Positions 24,628 to 38,038 of a stretch of 64,000 bases of DNA are shown piece after piece. The position numbers and the translations under genes are program-made. The stretch is taken from the NCBI GenBank assembly GCA_026545765.1, contig CM048839.1, positions 59,579,677 to 59,643,676 on the forward strand, written 5' to 3'. The stretch is from Plantago major (lineage: Eukaryota > Streptophyta > Magnoliopsida > Lamiales > Plantaginaceae). The first letter of the stretch is position 1, and the number at the start of each line of letters is the position of its first letter. The notes under the pieces were generated by a model. It made no database searches. It had not been told where the DNA came from and worked only from the letters and a program-made list of their open reading frames with translations.

Positions 24628-27600
24628 TCAAATAGTGCAAAGACCAAGAGACCTTCTCAAACTGAAGAATCTCTCCTTATCAAGGGGCTTTGTGAAAATG
24701 TCAGCTAACTGATTTGTGGTATCAATGTGTTGTATGTCAATAATTTGTTTGGAGACTAGGTCTCTAAGAAAATGATGTCGAATGTCTATATGCTTGGTAC
24801 GTGAGTGTTGAACAGGGTTCTTGGAGATGTGAATGGCACTTAAGTTATCACTAAACATCAAAAGAGTGACACCTTGGAACCCATATTCATGCAGCATATT
24901 GTTCAGCCAAATTAGTTGAGACACACAACTCCCAGCCGTTACATATTCAGATTCAGCAGTAGAGAGAGACACACAATTTTGTTTCTTACTATACCATGAC
25001 ACAAGATTTGGTCCAAGATAAAAACAACCTCCACTAGTTGATTTTCGATCATCTAAGTCACCAGCCCAATCAGAATCACTAAATCCCAACAGATTAGTGT
25101 TTGAATCACATGCATACCATAATCCAAGATTAACAGTTCCTGATATATATCTGATAATTCTTTTGACAGCAGTTAAATGAGATATTTTGGTTTTGGATTG
25201 ATACCTGGCACACACACAAACAGAGAACATGATGTCAGGTCTGGTGGCTGAAAGATACAAGAGACTTCCAATCATTGATCTATACAATGTTGGGTCAACA
25301 TTGTCCCCAACATCAGTTTTGCTGAGCTTCAGTGAAGTAGCCATGGGAGTGCTGCAAGGTTTGGCATTTTCCAGACCAAATTTTGTGATAAGATTCTTGG
25401 CATATTTCTCTTGAGAGATAAAGAGGCCATCCTGTTTCTGCTATATCTGGAGCCCCAAGAAGAAACTGAGTTCACCAATCATACTCATCTCAAAGGTTCC
25501 TGTCATGGCTTGAACAAACTGATCTAGCAAGGAGAGGTTAGTAGCACCAAAAACAATATCATCTACATAGATTTGAGCAATGCAGATGTCTTTTCCTTTC
25601 CTGAGGATAAGCGAGTTTGATCTCCTCACCCTTTTAAATCCTAACCCAACTAGGAATTCTGTCAACCTAGCATACCAAGCGCGCGGGGCTTGTTTCAAAC
25701 CATACAATGCTTTTCTTAGTTTAAAAACATGGTCAGTGTAAAGAGGATCTTCAAACCCTCTAGGTTGTTCAACATACACTTCTTTGTCAATGTAACCATT
25801 CAAGAAAGCTCCTTTAACATCCATTTGGTTGAGTTTTATGTTAAGACAACATGCTATGGCTAGGAGCAAGCGAATGGATTCTAATCTAGCAACAGGAGCG
25901 AAGGTCTCATCAAAATCAATGCCTTCCACTTGAGTGTAACCTTGAGCAACCAATCTGGCTTTGTCTTTTACAACTACCCCCTTTTCATCACTCTTATTTT
26001 TGAATATCCACTTGGTGCCTATGACATTTATATTATGGGGGCGGGGAACAAGAGTCCAGACTTCATTTGTTTGGAATTGACGAAGTTCATCTTGCATTGC
26101 TTCTATCCAAAAATCATCAGCAAGAGCTTCTTTCACATTTTTAGGTTCAATTAACGAAACAAAGCACGAGGAACTTACAAAGTGACATATTTCAGCAAGT
26201 CTGAGTGTTTCCTTGTAATTTTTGCGCGTGTTTCCCCTCAATGTCCTTCCTCCTGGATTTTCAATTACTTGGGAACTGGGATGATCTTTGCGAATTCTAG
26301 GAGGAGGATCCTTTCGTGAGTCAGGAGACATAGGTGCAGCATTAATGCCAGATGGATTGTCAGATTCAGCCTCAGTCTCATTGTGGGGATCAGCTTGTTC
26401 TTCATCATGAGTGAAACTCTGGGATGTTGAACTTAATGTTGAGTCATCATGGCACAGAGGGGATGTTGGCACAACATTGCCCACATCATGGGTTCTTTCA
26501 CTTTGATCAACAGCTGGAGTCATAGTTTCTGGTACGTTCTCATGTGTAGAAGAGTCAGAGGTTGAGTCAATAACCTGTTCAGCACCTGCAGAGATCTTCT
26601 TCTGGGCATAGGGCTCAGAGTCATCAAAGGAAACATTCACAGACTCTTGTATAGTTTGCAATCTAGGATTGTATATTCCATACGCTTGACTATTTTGAGA
26701 GTACCCTACAAAGATTCCTTTGTCACTTTTAACATCAAACTTCCCTAGATGTTCTCTATCATTGAGTATGTAACACACAAATCCAAATACATGAAAGTAC
26801 ATATATAAGATTGGGTTTTCTACCTTTCAACATCTCATAGGGAGTGGTCAGAGAACCTGGACGAAGATGGAAACGATTGATTATGTGACAAGCAGTGTTC
26901 ACAGCTTCAGCCCACAACCTTTTTGATAGGTTTATTGAGCTCAACATCACTCTGGCCATTTCTTGAAGAGTTCTGTTTTTCCTTTCAGAAACACCATTTT
27001 GTTGTGGTGTCTTAGGAGCTGAGTATTCATGCATGATTCCTTTCTTTTCACAGTACTTATCAAAGAATTGATTCTCGAATTCTTTACCATGGTCAGATCG
27101 AATTCTTTGAACAAGAGTAGAGTACTGATTACAACATTTTGCATGCCAGTTTTTGAAGGATTCAAAAGTTTCTGATTTTTCTTTCAAAAAGTTGACCCAA
27201 GTGTATCTAGAAAAGCATCAACTATAACATAGATATACCAGGCTCCTCCTAAACTTTTAGCTTCTATAGGACTCATGAGATCCATATGCAGGAGTTCAAA
27301 GCAGTTAAAAGTACCTCTTTGTTGACCTTCAATCAGAAGTGGCTGATGTGTCGCCTTGGTTTGTTTTCCCATAAGGCAACGCCACACATGTTTCCCAACA
27401 TTGGTAAGCTTCGGCACTCCTGTCACTACATTGTTTTTGATGATCTTCTCCAGATTTCTGTAATTGACATGTCCCAATTTCTTATGCCACAATGTTGCAT
27501 CATCATGTTGAGCAACATTGCATTTGAGAGGAATATCCATCACATAGCAGTTGTCCTGTGATCTCACACCTGTCATTACAGTTAATTTGTCTACAAAAGT

Positions 27601-27880
27601 ATAAACTTTGCAAGAACGTTTATCAAACTTGACTTTCAGATCATCATCACACAGGTGGCTTATACTGACAAGATTAGCCGTTAAACCTTCAACAAGAAGA
27701 ACATTTGAGAGTTTCGGATATCCTTTAAGGCACAGTGTTCCCTTTCCAAGTATTTTGCTTTGGTATCCTCCTCCATAAGTTACCGTACCTGTCTTTTGAG
27801 CTACAAAATTTGACAAATTTGACGGGTTACCGGTCTTGTGCCTAGAACAACCACTGTCGAAGTACCATTTTCCAGCATTG
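24628..27880 (-). mobile_element. pol region of B, broken
   Basis: Copia order on the minus strand: protease core WYFDSGCSRHKTGN near 27.85 kb, GAG-pre-integrase motif LWHKKLGHVNYRNLEK near 27.5 kb, and integrase with LLHMDLMSP, RSDHGKEFE and PQQNGVSERKNRT (26.9-27.3 kb). Reverse transcriptase follows with [24 protein letters not shown] and the catalytic YVDDIVFGA near 25.56 kb. RNase H comes last with SWYSKKQNCVSLSTAESEY and KHIDIRHH, ending at 24628. A few breaks make it non-functional. Confidence 0.9.
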
Positions 27881-27990
27881 TTAGAGGAAGTAGCAACAGA
27901 AAAAGCAACATTGCAAGTATGTTTTTCTTTAGCTACCCAAACATGTTTCGAAACACTCTTGTGTTTTCTTATATGTCCTGGAGATTTGCC

Positions 27991-29963
27991 TCATTTAGGA
28001 GAACTAGGAAAGTACTTCAGAGTCTTAAGATTACATCTTTCAGTCTCTGTTGAAGTGGATGTTGTCACAACATTGCAGATAGCATCACTGTTTTGTTTGC
28101 TGGAAACTGGATGGGAGGGAATTGTGGAGAGATTACTAAGGTTGGAGGTCTCAACATGTTCCCTTTTTACGTCCTTTTGGTACTTGAAACAGTAAGGCTT
28201 TTTGTGACCAGATTTGTGACAGAAAGTGCACACAATCAAAGCTTTTTCTTTGACAAACGTAGGACCTTTTATGAGCTCAGAAAGGGGTTTGACAACTTTT
28301 GGGGTATCAGGGTTAACAGTGCAGTTCATGTTGCACCCAAGTTTTTCTTCAAAATAAGTATCGTAACTACTGGTGTACCCTAGACCAGTGGTCCTATCAT
28401 TGTTCACCTCAAGCATATCATTAAGTCTAGAAGTAGAGGAGTTCCATTTTGCAATTACCTTCTTTTCATTATCTAGTTCAGAGATTACCTTGAACAGTTC
28501 AGTGTCCTTCTTTGTTAATTCAGCTTCTAGTTTGACAATGGTGTCTTTCAGATTGTAGTTCTCCTTCTCAGTTTTCTTGAGGAGTTTCCTGAGAGTCTTC
28601 CATTCACTGAAGAGTTTCTCATACATCTGTTGCAGATCCTTCACCATTTGATCTGCATTGACTTCCTCTTCTGAAGTACTATCTATATCAAAATCCACAG
28701 AACCATGTAGACATAAAACATCAGAGATTCCTGACTTCTCAGGTTTGGTTAGTGCCAAAATTTCACAGTTCTCGGAGTCATCATAGTCAAAGAAGATTTC
28801 TATTCCTGATGTTGTCTTCACGATGTTGTCCCAACATTGGTCATTAACATTGTAAGTGGATGAGCGGAGAGCTCTGGCATTGGTGGTTGAATCATCTTCT
28901 TTTTCTTCATCTTCCTGTTCTTCATCTGAGTCATCACTGAGACAAGCAAGAAGATTCTTTTTCTCTTTTCTGAGATTGTTAGCACATTCATTTTGATAAT
29001 GACCCCACCCTTGGCATTCAAAACATCTAATCTTACTAAGAGGAGTGCGATCGAAATCAGATTTAGAGCTAGTTTTGGAAGCAGAACCAGTTTTGAAAGT
29101 ATTGGTTTTCTTTTTGAAATTTTTAGTTCCACTTGAGGATCCTTGACCAGAGTTTTTCCTGAATCTAAGTTTGTTGAACTTCCTCACAAGATTGTTGAAA
29201 GCTTCCTCAGTCATATTGTCAGACTCATCACTACTACTATCAGGCTTTGAAGATTTAGCTTTAGAAAGCAGTGAAGGGAGATACTATGAGTTTTCATACC
29301 TTGTCTCTCATTTTCATTTAGTTCAAAGTTTTTCAAATTGTTCAACAGGGTATGAAAATCCATAGTTGCCAAGTTATGAGTGTCTTCCAAAATAGTGACT
29401 TTGGTATTAAATCTTGAGGAAAGAGATCGAACAGCTTTGGAAACAAGTTGCCTATTAGAAATAGCTTCTCCCAGTCTTTGGACTTCATTTGAGAGAGTCA
29501 AAAGTTTTTCGAAATAGGAGTCAATGGTTTCTTCCTCCGCCATTCTTAGATTTTCAAATTGAGACCAAAGCATTCTAAGTTTAGTTTGTTTGACACTAGC
29601 ATCCCCTTCACAATGACTCTGAAGTAATTCCCAAGCTTGTTTTGCAGTAGTGCAGTTTTGAATGATTTTAAACATATGAGCATCTACATGACCAAAGATA
29701 GCATTTAAAGCCTTTTCATTATAAGAGCTAAGAAGTATGTCACCTGCAGAGAAGCGTTCTTCAGGAATGGGGACAATGTCACCATCAGCATCAGGTCCTT
29801 CAGTTGGCCAGGTGTATCCTTCCAGAATGGATCTCCAAGCACGGCCATCAAGGGACTTGATGTATGTCCTCAACCGGATTTGCCAGTAATGGTAGTTGGA
29901 CCCATCAAGCACAGGAGGTCTATTGTAGTTTGCATCCATTGTAGTAGTACCAAATCCAGACAC
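27991..29963 (-). mobile_element. gag region of B, broken
   Basis: Starts near 29963 with a copia gag N-terminus (PPVLDGSNYHYWQIRLRTYI). A UBN2-type gag core (LRMLWSQFENLRMAEEETID) and one CCHC knuckle (CFECQGWGHYQNEC, near 29.0 kb) follow. An acidic, coiled-coil-like tail (about 28.3-28.7 kb) and a second Cys/His cluster (CTFCHKSGHKKPYC, near 28.2 kb) come next. Two Cys/His clusters in one gag are less common in copia. At least one break. Confidence 0.85.
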
Positions 29964-29980
29964 CAGTAGTTAGGTGGCTG

Positions 29981-29992
29981 GCTTTGATACCA
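29981..29992 (-). other. Primer binding site of B
   Basis: TGGTATCAAAGC on the element strand stands two bases after the 5' LTR. It is close to the plant copia primer site TGGTATCAGAGC, which is complementary to the 3' end of initiator tRNA-Met. Confidence 0.8.
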
Positions 29993-29994
29993 CT

Positions 29995-30826
29995 TGTTAA
30001 AACTTAGGATCCCGGATTGGTACTTGGAACTAGATTAATCAGACAATGTTGCCAACAATGTTGTTCAACAATGTCTACAGTAAACAGATAGCAGCGGATT
30101 AATAATAAAACTTCTATTACCAAGCCAATATATAGAAAAATATATTGGCAACGCCTTAGGCAAAATATCTACTGACAGGAAAAGTAGATCTAATCAACTA
30201 GGTTTAATACAATCACAACCGATTGATTAAACAACCAAAACTAGCCCTAGAAGAACCAACAGTAAAAGCTATTCTAGGTCGATGTTCGAAAGAGTTATTC
30301 CAACAATGAATACTCTTAGACAAACTCTAAAGCTAGCAGAAAACAAGAAGCCTAAACTCTTTAAATCTCAATTGATCTTTTCAAAAAGCTCAACCTTGCT
30401 TTGCTGAATCCTTGCATATATATACTTGAGATATCAACCTCTTCCATCTATGTCGAAAAGCAATAGGATCTCAGCAAAGGCAATTTTCCTTTTACTTGTT
30501 TTCTTCAATATGCGCATAGAAGGAAATTCCCATATTTCGATTCTTCATAAAATATATTCCTTCTTGCTTTCACCACAATTCTTTTCCTTAAATCATCTCT
30601 TGTTCAATTTGTCAATACTTCGGTCCAAGTTTCTGTCGATGTGCTTTGTCTTCGATGTCTACTGCAATGCTATATCTTCAATGTTATGTCAGCATTGAAT
30701 TCTATCCTGTCACAATGTTATACAACATTGGTAATCCTGCAGCTTCACAAATAACAACAAACACAAACTTGGAACTGATTATTGAAAGACAAGATTATCA
30801 AAATATAAGTGCATACTGCACTTTCA
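29995..30826 (-). repeat. 5' LTR of B
   Basis: 832 bp, nearly identical to 20157-20996. A putative TATA stretch lies at 30417-30424 on the element strand. Near its inner end it holds two closely spaced CAATGTTG words (30044-30051 and 30056-30063). Confidence 0.93.
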
Positions 30827-30831
30827 AAATC
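30827..30831. repeat. Target site duplication of B, right copy (AAATC)
   Basis: AAATC directly follows the B LTR, matching 20152-20156. The A2 accessory region resumes at this point (CAGTGGGTGTATCTG). Confidence 0.95.
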
Positions 30832-31335
30832 AGTGGGTGTATCTGATTTTTCAAGATCACACACGTCACTGTACAGCTGTTTTACACCTTCAAGGAGATC
30901 ATCATCCTTGGTGTCTATTTCAAAATCCTTTCCAAGATTTTGAAGTTCAAACAGCTCACAGAAAGCTGTTTCGTCCAACAAGATTTCTTGTCCTTGGACT
31001 TTGGTCTTGATAGACACTATCTCAGTGCCTGCAGAGATCTTGAAAATAATTGTGGAGTTGTAAAACTCCAGAACATCCAGTGAAGAAACTCCACTGGGAA
31101 GAGCAGATAGAAAACCCTTGATTTTGGCCTTTTCAAGCATATCAAGTACCAACTTCCTGTCAGTCTGGTTTTCTATTGCGGCTACCACGTATTCCTCAAT
31201 CATGGCACCACCCCAAATCATCCTGTGATTTGAAGTCCAATGATCAGGGTCGAATTCTCCGATCAACCGATTGTTTGTTATAACTAGCACTGGTAGCTTG
31301 GGATTTCTGAGTAGAAGCACGTTTGGGAGCCATCT
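30832..31335 (-). mobile_element. Accessory region of A2, 5' part
   Basis: Matches the start of the A1 accessory region (about 5890-6424), with NNRLIGEFDPDHW and LFELQNLGKDFEIDTKDDD. It is cut from its continuation by the insertion of B. Broken. Confidence 0.75.
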
Positions 31336-32095
31336 CTATAAATAGTGAAGTTACTGAAAAACGAGAAAGAGATTTGGGTGAGAGATTAGTAATTCTTTGC
31401 AGAAAAACTAACAGAGATTTGCAGAGGTTGAAGAAGAGTTTTTGCTATTCTTGTGCAAGTCTGTATGTTGGATTAGGCGAAAGTAATTTCTTTTGCCAAA
31501 ATCCCATATATATAGCAATGTAATCTCCACAAACATATACATACAAATTAATTTTGTGTGTAAGTATCTGTGAATTGTAGGCAGGCGTGAGTAAAAGCTT
31601 GTTCGGCATTAAATGCATAGTGGGCCCTGTCGGAATTTTAACAGTCCACTATTTACTGAGAGTTAATATCTGCCGTAAAGATCAATCGCCCAATTCATCA
31701 AGGGTCACCATTGCTTCTTCAGCAATGATCATAATCAACAAATGTAATTGTGCCCATTTAATGAATTTTGGCTATTAGCTTTCTGAATCACGTTTCTGTA
31801 TGACCAAGAACACTGTTTGCATCTGAATTTATCTCACACTTAGTATTTTTCCAAGTTTTATATAAAGATAGAAATAATGCAAATTTCAAGAGAGTAGTTG
31901 ACTGCAGACAGTTGTACTATTCTCTTTTGTGTTCCCCCTCATTGAGTGATCCAGATATCTGAGTACCTGACTCAGAAATCTTTGAACAGCCGTTTTACCC
32001 TTTAGTCTTTAGTTTCTGGATACCCGTTCCAGATACCTCTTTTCTCTCTCCTTTGATATCATTTTCAGATATCTCTTCTCTGAACTTTTTCTGTT
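31336..32095 (-). mobile_element. Non-coding spacer of A2 between pol and the accessory region
   Basis: Matches 6425-7200 of A1. No supported gene. AGATATCT words occur near 31955 and 32068. Confidence 0.45.
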
Positions 32096-35000
32096 CTTTG
32101 GTAGCTCCATTAGTCCAAGACTGTGTCTTAAGGCTAAGAATCTACTTTCGTGTAGTGGCTTAGTGAAGATATCTGCAAGTTGGTCTTCAGTGCCAATCTT
32201 GAGTATCTCTATATTTCCTTTATCAACATGGTCTCTGATGAAGTGGTGTCTACCATCAATGTGCTTTGTTCTTGCATGAAACTTAGGATTCTGAGTTATG
32301 GAAATGGCACTTGTGTTGTTACAGAAAATGGAAGTTTTCTCTTCATTGAGTCTATAGTCTTTGAGTTGTTATTGTATCCATAATATCTGTGAAGCACAAC
32401 ACCCAGCAGCAATATATTCAGCCTCAGTGGTAGATGTGGCAATTGAATTTTGTTTCTTGCTGAACCATGATATTAATCTAGCACCAAGAAATTGACAAGT
32501 TCCTGAGGTGCTTTTTCTATCAAGCAATGATCCAAAGATAGTCAAGATCTGAATAGCCAACCAAACTCAATCCACTCTCTTTTGGATACCACAATCCAAC
32601 TTCTACAGTACCTTTTACATACCTTAATATTTTCATAGCAATGTTGTAGTGTGTCTGCATTGGATTTGTCTGAAATCTAGCACACACTCCAACTGCATAT
32701 TGAATATCAGGTCTACTTGCAGTGAGGTATAGTAGAGACCCAATCAATTTCCTATACTTGTGTTCTTCAACACTTTTGTTAGATTCAGTATAGGTCATTT
32801 TGGTTCCAATGCTCATTGGTATCTTAGCATTCTTTTCAGAAGGCTTTAGATTGAACTTATTGAGCATATCCTTTGCATACTTTGTTTGACTAATGAATAT
32901 TCCATCATTGAGTTGCTTGACTTGCAGCCCTAGGAAGTAATTCAATTCTCCCATCATGCTCATCTCAAATTTACATTTCATGAGTTCAGCAAAATCTTCA
33001 CAAAGTTGCTTGTCTTTAGATCCAAATATAATGTCATCAACATATACTTGAACTAAATGCAGTTTCCCGTCATGGTTCAGTGTGAAGAGTGTTTTGTCAA
33101 CATCTCCTTTCTTAAAGCCACTTTCTAGTAGGTATCTGGCCATTGTATCATACCATGCTCTTGGAGCTTCTTTCAGCCCATACAGAGCATTCTGAAGCTT
33201 ATAGACCATCCTACTTTCTGAGGAAACTTCAAAACCTGGTGGTTGCTCAACATAGACTTCCTTAGCCAGTTCACCATTTAGAAATGCACTCTTGACATCC
33301 ATCTGATAAACTGTAAAGTCATTATGAGCTGCAAAGGCTAGAAAGAGTCTTATTGCATCCAATCTTCCAACTGGTGCATAAGATTCATCAAAATCTAGTC
33401 CTTCAGTCTGGGTGAATCCCTGGGCAACCAACCTAGCTTTGTTTCTGGTTATTTCACCAGACTCATTCATTTTGTTTCTGAAAACCCACTTGGTTCCTAT
33501 TACAGATATTCCGTCAACAAATGGAACCAGTTTCCAGACTTTGTTTCTCCAAATTGATCCAACTCTTCTTGCATTGCAAAGATCCAGTCTTGATCTTTTA
33601 ATGCTTCTTCTATAATCTTTGGTTCAATTTTTGAGATGAAACATCCATAGAGACAACTTGCATTTTCAGCGATTGCTCTTCTAGTTCTAACTCCTTGGTC
33701 TATGGGACCAATCACATCTTTTGAAGGATGATTTCTTATCCATTTCATAATGGGTTTTGAACTAGTAGGATCAATATCAATTTGATTTGAATGCGAATCA
33801 ATATGATCTTGATGAGATACTTGTGCAGTATCTGGGATATCTGACACATGGGTAATGTCATGGATATCTGACACTTTTTCAGTGTTAGAGATATATGGAT
33901 CTTGCATTTCAGCAATCTCATTCTCAGATACCTTTTCATGATGAAGGTTCTCAATAGCCTGTTCCATTTCTGGAATTCTCATAGGAAATTCTTCATCATG
34001 TCTTAGAGTCATCTGGTAGTTACTAAGCATAGGTTGCTTTTCATCGTCAGACTCATCCTCAATTTGAATGATAGAATTGTTTCCTTCTGAGGATCCTTTT
34101 TCAGAATCTTTAATCATTAGTTCTTTGAACCTATCTGAGAGATCATCATTCAAGAGTACTTTCTTGTTTCCTTCATAGAATACTACGTGAATAGATTCTT
34201 CGATCTTTTGCGTTCTTTTGTTGTAGATTCTGTAGGCTTTGCTATTTAGAGAATAACCAAGAAATACTCCTTCATCTGCCTTTGGTTGAAATGTTCTCAA
34301 GTATTCTTTTCCATTGTTAAGAACGAAACATCTGCAACCAAACACCCTTAGATGTTTGATACTAGGGGGTCTACCAATGAAAAGCTCGTACGGAGTTTTG
34401 TCATGGTGTTTGTTAATCAGACATCTATTTTGAGTGTCGCATGTTGTGTTTACAGCTTCAACCTATTAGATTTCACTTATTTCAGTGTCAGCAAGCATTG
34501 TTCTTGCTGCTTCTTTCAAGGTCCTATTCTTTCTTTCAGCAACACCATTTTGTTATGGTGTCCTTACAGAAGATAGTTGATGTTGTATATCTTTGCAAGT
34601 ACAAAACTCTTTGATGTACTGGTTCACAAACTCAGTACCATGGTCTGTTCTAATTATAGATATCTTATCATTTTTCATGTCTTCGAGCTTATTCAGCAAG
34701 TTAGGTATCTCAACCCTTGCATCAGATTTGTGTTTGAGAAAGACAACCCAAGTGAATCTGGAGTAATCATCAACAACATCCAGACCATACTTCTTTCCTG
34801 CATAACTAGTTACTGAGGATTCAAACAGATCCATATGTAACATTTGCAGTGGCCTCTCACTGGAATGTCTAGTTTTAGACTTGAAAGATGTTTTGGATTG
34901 TTTTCCCATTTGGCAAGCTGAGCATACACCTTCTTTTCTATATGCCATTTTGGGTAAACCAACCACCAACTCTTTCTTGGCTAGTTTATTCAGAGTTTTG

Positions 35001-35460
35001 AAATTCAAGTGACTCATTCTTTTATGCCATAGCCAATTTTCTTCGGTGTGGCCAGATTGACTCACCATGAGACATTCTTCGGTTGTGGCGGATGCCCAAT
35101 CAGCAACATAATGATTTCCTTTATGCTTTGCAACCAAGACTGTCTGCTTTGACTCATTGTCAATCACTTTACATAGTTTTGACTTGATCTTGACAGTGCA
35201 CCCTTTGTCTACTAGTTGACTCATGCTTAGGAGATTATATTTCAATCCCTTTACATGAAGTACTTCAGAGTTTGTGAGGGCGCCGAACTTCAAATTTCCA
35301 AAACCTATGGTTGGATTTTCATCTCCTCCAGCAAACCTAATAATTGGTCCATCATTGCATTTTTTGTAGTTAATCAGATTTGCTTTGTCTCCTGTCATGT
35401 GCTTCCCACATCCACTATCAAAATGCCACTTTGATTTAGTCTTTAGAGTGTTACGCACAA
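32096..35460 (-). mobile_element. pol region of A2, broken
   Basis: Same domain order as A1. Protease core WHFDSGCGKHMTGDK is near 35.42 kb and GAG-pre-integrase WLWHKRMSHLNFK near 35.0 kb. Integrase has LHMDLFESSV and RTDHGTEF. Reverse transcriptase has [26 protein letters not shown] and YVDDIIFGS (about 32.5-33.5 kb). The RNase H tail has SWFSKKQNSIATSTTEAEY near 32.45 kb. Several breaks. Confidence 0.88.
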
Positions 35461-35469
35461 AGCGAGCGG

Positions 35470-37983
35470 AGATTAGGTTCTCATACCAACAATGGAACCA
35501 TCTAGACTAAAGAATCTTCCAGTAGGAATCCACTTTTGAATGAATTTCTTAGGAACATTCTTTTGTCTAACAGGAACATACGGAGGAATCTTAGTTAAAT
35601 GATTAATATCATTGTTGTTAAGAACTATTTTCTTCCTTGGTGTGTTCCTAGGTGCTCCATTTGGTGCTTTCAGATACCTGTCAGATTTCTGAGTCTGCTT
35701 TTCAACAAACTTAGCTTTCCTAGCCAGATTTCTTCTAGCCTTGGCATTCAGATTTTCAGTGGCTTGATTTATCTTCCACTTCTGATAATTGTTGTGAGCA
35801 ATTCTAGCCTTTAACCATCGTTCTTGCTCTTGTTTGTATTCGCGAGCAAGTTATTTCCCAATGGGTTTATAGCCAATACCATTCCGAGCACCTTATGCTG
35901 TCTGAGATCTCTTCTCAGCAGCTTTGCTAGTCTCTGGATGATCAATTTTCTTTCCAGAAAACGTGACATAAGAAAATTTGCCAGCTCCTGCAATTTTTCC
36001 TTTTTGAGAGACATAGCACTATGGGTGATTGCACTTCTCAATGTTATGTTTCTTTTCAGAGACATTTCCCACAGTTTTATTTTGGACTTGTTTTTCCCAT
36101 AAAGGCTTGGTCGCAACAACCTTTCCTTTGTCAACAATCTTAGCTTTCTGACCGATACTGTACATTGTTTGGGAATCACCTTCACGAATCCATTTAATGT
36201 TAGTCCTTCATTACTCTTATTCAGAGTGGTGGAACTGTGTGTGTCCACCAAGTCCTCTCTTTTCTGAAGGATCTCTTAAATAAGATTGTACTTCAGTAAG
36301 AGTGTCACTAGCTTTGGCATAAGATTGAAAGGATAGTTCTTTCTTTTTGAGTTCCTTATTCTCAGAAAGAAGACCTTCACATTTCTCTTGAAGATTGTCC
36401 ATTGCTTTTTTATGTGACTTTTCGGTCTCAGATATCTGAGCCTTGAGAAATGCATTTTCAGCATCCTTTTTCTCAGATATCTTGATTAATTTAGAATTTT
36501 CCTTTGCAAGAGAATTCTTTTCTTCATCGAAATTTTCGGCTCTAGCTCGGAACATTAGAAATTCTCTTTTGTAAAGATCAATTTCTTTTCTGAGATTTTC
36601 CAGTTCTTTGATTCCTTCGTCATCACTTTAATAAGTATAACAGGAAGTATGTGTTACCTCATCAGCCATTAGACAAGGTTCAATGTTGGAGATATCTGGG
36701 AAGATTTCTTCAGCCATTCCACACACTTCTTTCTTCTTTTGACCAAAGTCAATTACTTCATGCGAAACACCGCATATTTCTGGGGATGGCAGTGTGGAAT
36801 CATCTGAATCCTCATCCTCAGAATCAGACTCAATATCTAGAGCATCCAGTTGGAGTTGAATCTTTTTTCTTTCTTCAGTGAGCATAGCTCTTTGACTTCT
36901 TTTGAAGATTCTTCTATCTTTCTTGTCAGATGTCTTAAATTTGTTGAAGGCAGGACAATCCTTCTTGAAATGACCAGGTTTCTGACAATAGAAATAGATA
37001 TCATTTTCGATTTCTGCTTCCTCAGTACTTGATGCTTTTTGAGTTGTCTTGTTCAACGAGCTTTGCATATTTTTGTACTGGTGATAGTTTGAGCCTAGAT
37101 GCTTTTTCAGCTTCTCTTTGGCTTTTCTTCTCTCAATTTCTCGACTAACATATTTTTCCATTTGCTTTACAGCAAGAGCATCCTCAGTCACATCCTTGCC
37201 TTTCTTCTTTTCAGAAGTTCCTTGAGCAACCAGAGAAACACTCTGCAACTTCTCAGTTGTTTGTTCTCTTTGAGTTGTCTCATAGTCAACAGTGGCAAGG
37301 TGAGAGAAAAGTTCCATAGGAGTGATATCTGGCATTCCTTGGTTAAAGTAGAAATACTTTGTGTGTTCCCAGTTATGATTTAGACTTCTCACAATTGTTT
37401 TAAACTTTTCTGACTGGGTATATCTATTACTTTCACCAAGTGCAGCCATGTCACTCATAAGTGTTGTAAACCGGAAATCTAGTTCTTCAAGAGTCTCTGT
37501 GGGACCTTGTTTAAAGTTTTGGAATTTTAGCTTCAAAACTTCGAACTTATTTTCCATTGTTTTTTCAGTGCCAGCACAGATTTCTTCAATCAGTTGCCAG
37601 GCCACTTTCGCCGTTTTTGCACCCCACAGTTTACACTGTATGTGCTCTGGAGTAGAACGTATGATGATATTACGAGCTTGTCCATCCAATCTATTTCTCT
37701 TGGCATCTTCCGATGTCCAGAGTTCTCTGGGCTTTGGTTCGTAAATAACTTGACTGGCAGGTCTCCCACTGGTTGATGCATTTGTCTGTGAAGACCCATC
37801 ACTTTGTTTTCTGTCTCTACCATTAGAAACCTCTATGACTTGCTTGAGTTGTTGAATGACTATTGGGCCATTCTTAATTACTTCGATCATTTCATCACAG
37901 ATGGCTTCTAGGTGGAGCATCATGTTGTTCTTCCATTTCTCATAATTCTCTTGCTTGAGAATTGGGGCATCACTTAATGACAT
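35470..37983 (-). mobile_element. gag region of A2, broken
   Basis: Starts near 37983 with MSLSDAPILKQENYEKWK. It carries the gag motif LKFQNFKQGPTETLEELD and a CCHC-type knuckle region near 36.98 kb. The coiled-coil-like and basic downstream parts of A1 are also present (35.5-36.6 kb). Broken in a few places. Confidence 0.85.
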
Positions 37984-38038
37984 CCTGCAGTAAACACACT
38001 AAACAAACGAATCAAGTGTAGGTGAAAAGCAGTTATGC

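Larger units (their letters stand above)
20157..30826 (-). mobile_element. Copia element B (accessory-ORF-bearing), broken, nested in A2
   Basis: A 10,670-bp Ty1/copia element with two LTRs (840 and 832 bp), a tRNA-Met-type primer site, a polypurine tract, gag, pol and an accessory region, all on the minus strand, and perfect AAATC duplications. The two LTRs differ by about a dozen substitutions and a few short indels by eye, near 1.5%. At an assumed 1.3e-8 substitutions per site per year that is roughly half a million years. It is younger than the A array it entered. About five breaks lie in gag-pol. Confidence 0.95.
14765..38038 (-). mobile_element. Internal region of copia element A2, broken, split by element B
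   Basis: This is the same subfamily as A1 and closely similar along its length. Removing element B and one target duplication leaves about 12.6 kb, matching A1. The parts, minus strand, are gag (about 35.47-37.98 kb), pol (about 32.1-35.46 kb), spacer, and an accessory region that begins near 31.33 kb, is interrupted by B, and resumes at 20151 down to about 15.32 kb. Roughly seven breaks affect gag-pol. The LTR at 13133-14764 serves as its 3' LTR and the chimeric LTR at 38039-39623 as its 5' LTR. Confidence 0.9.
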
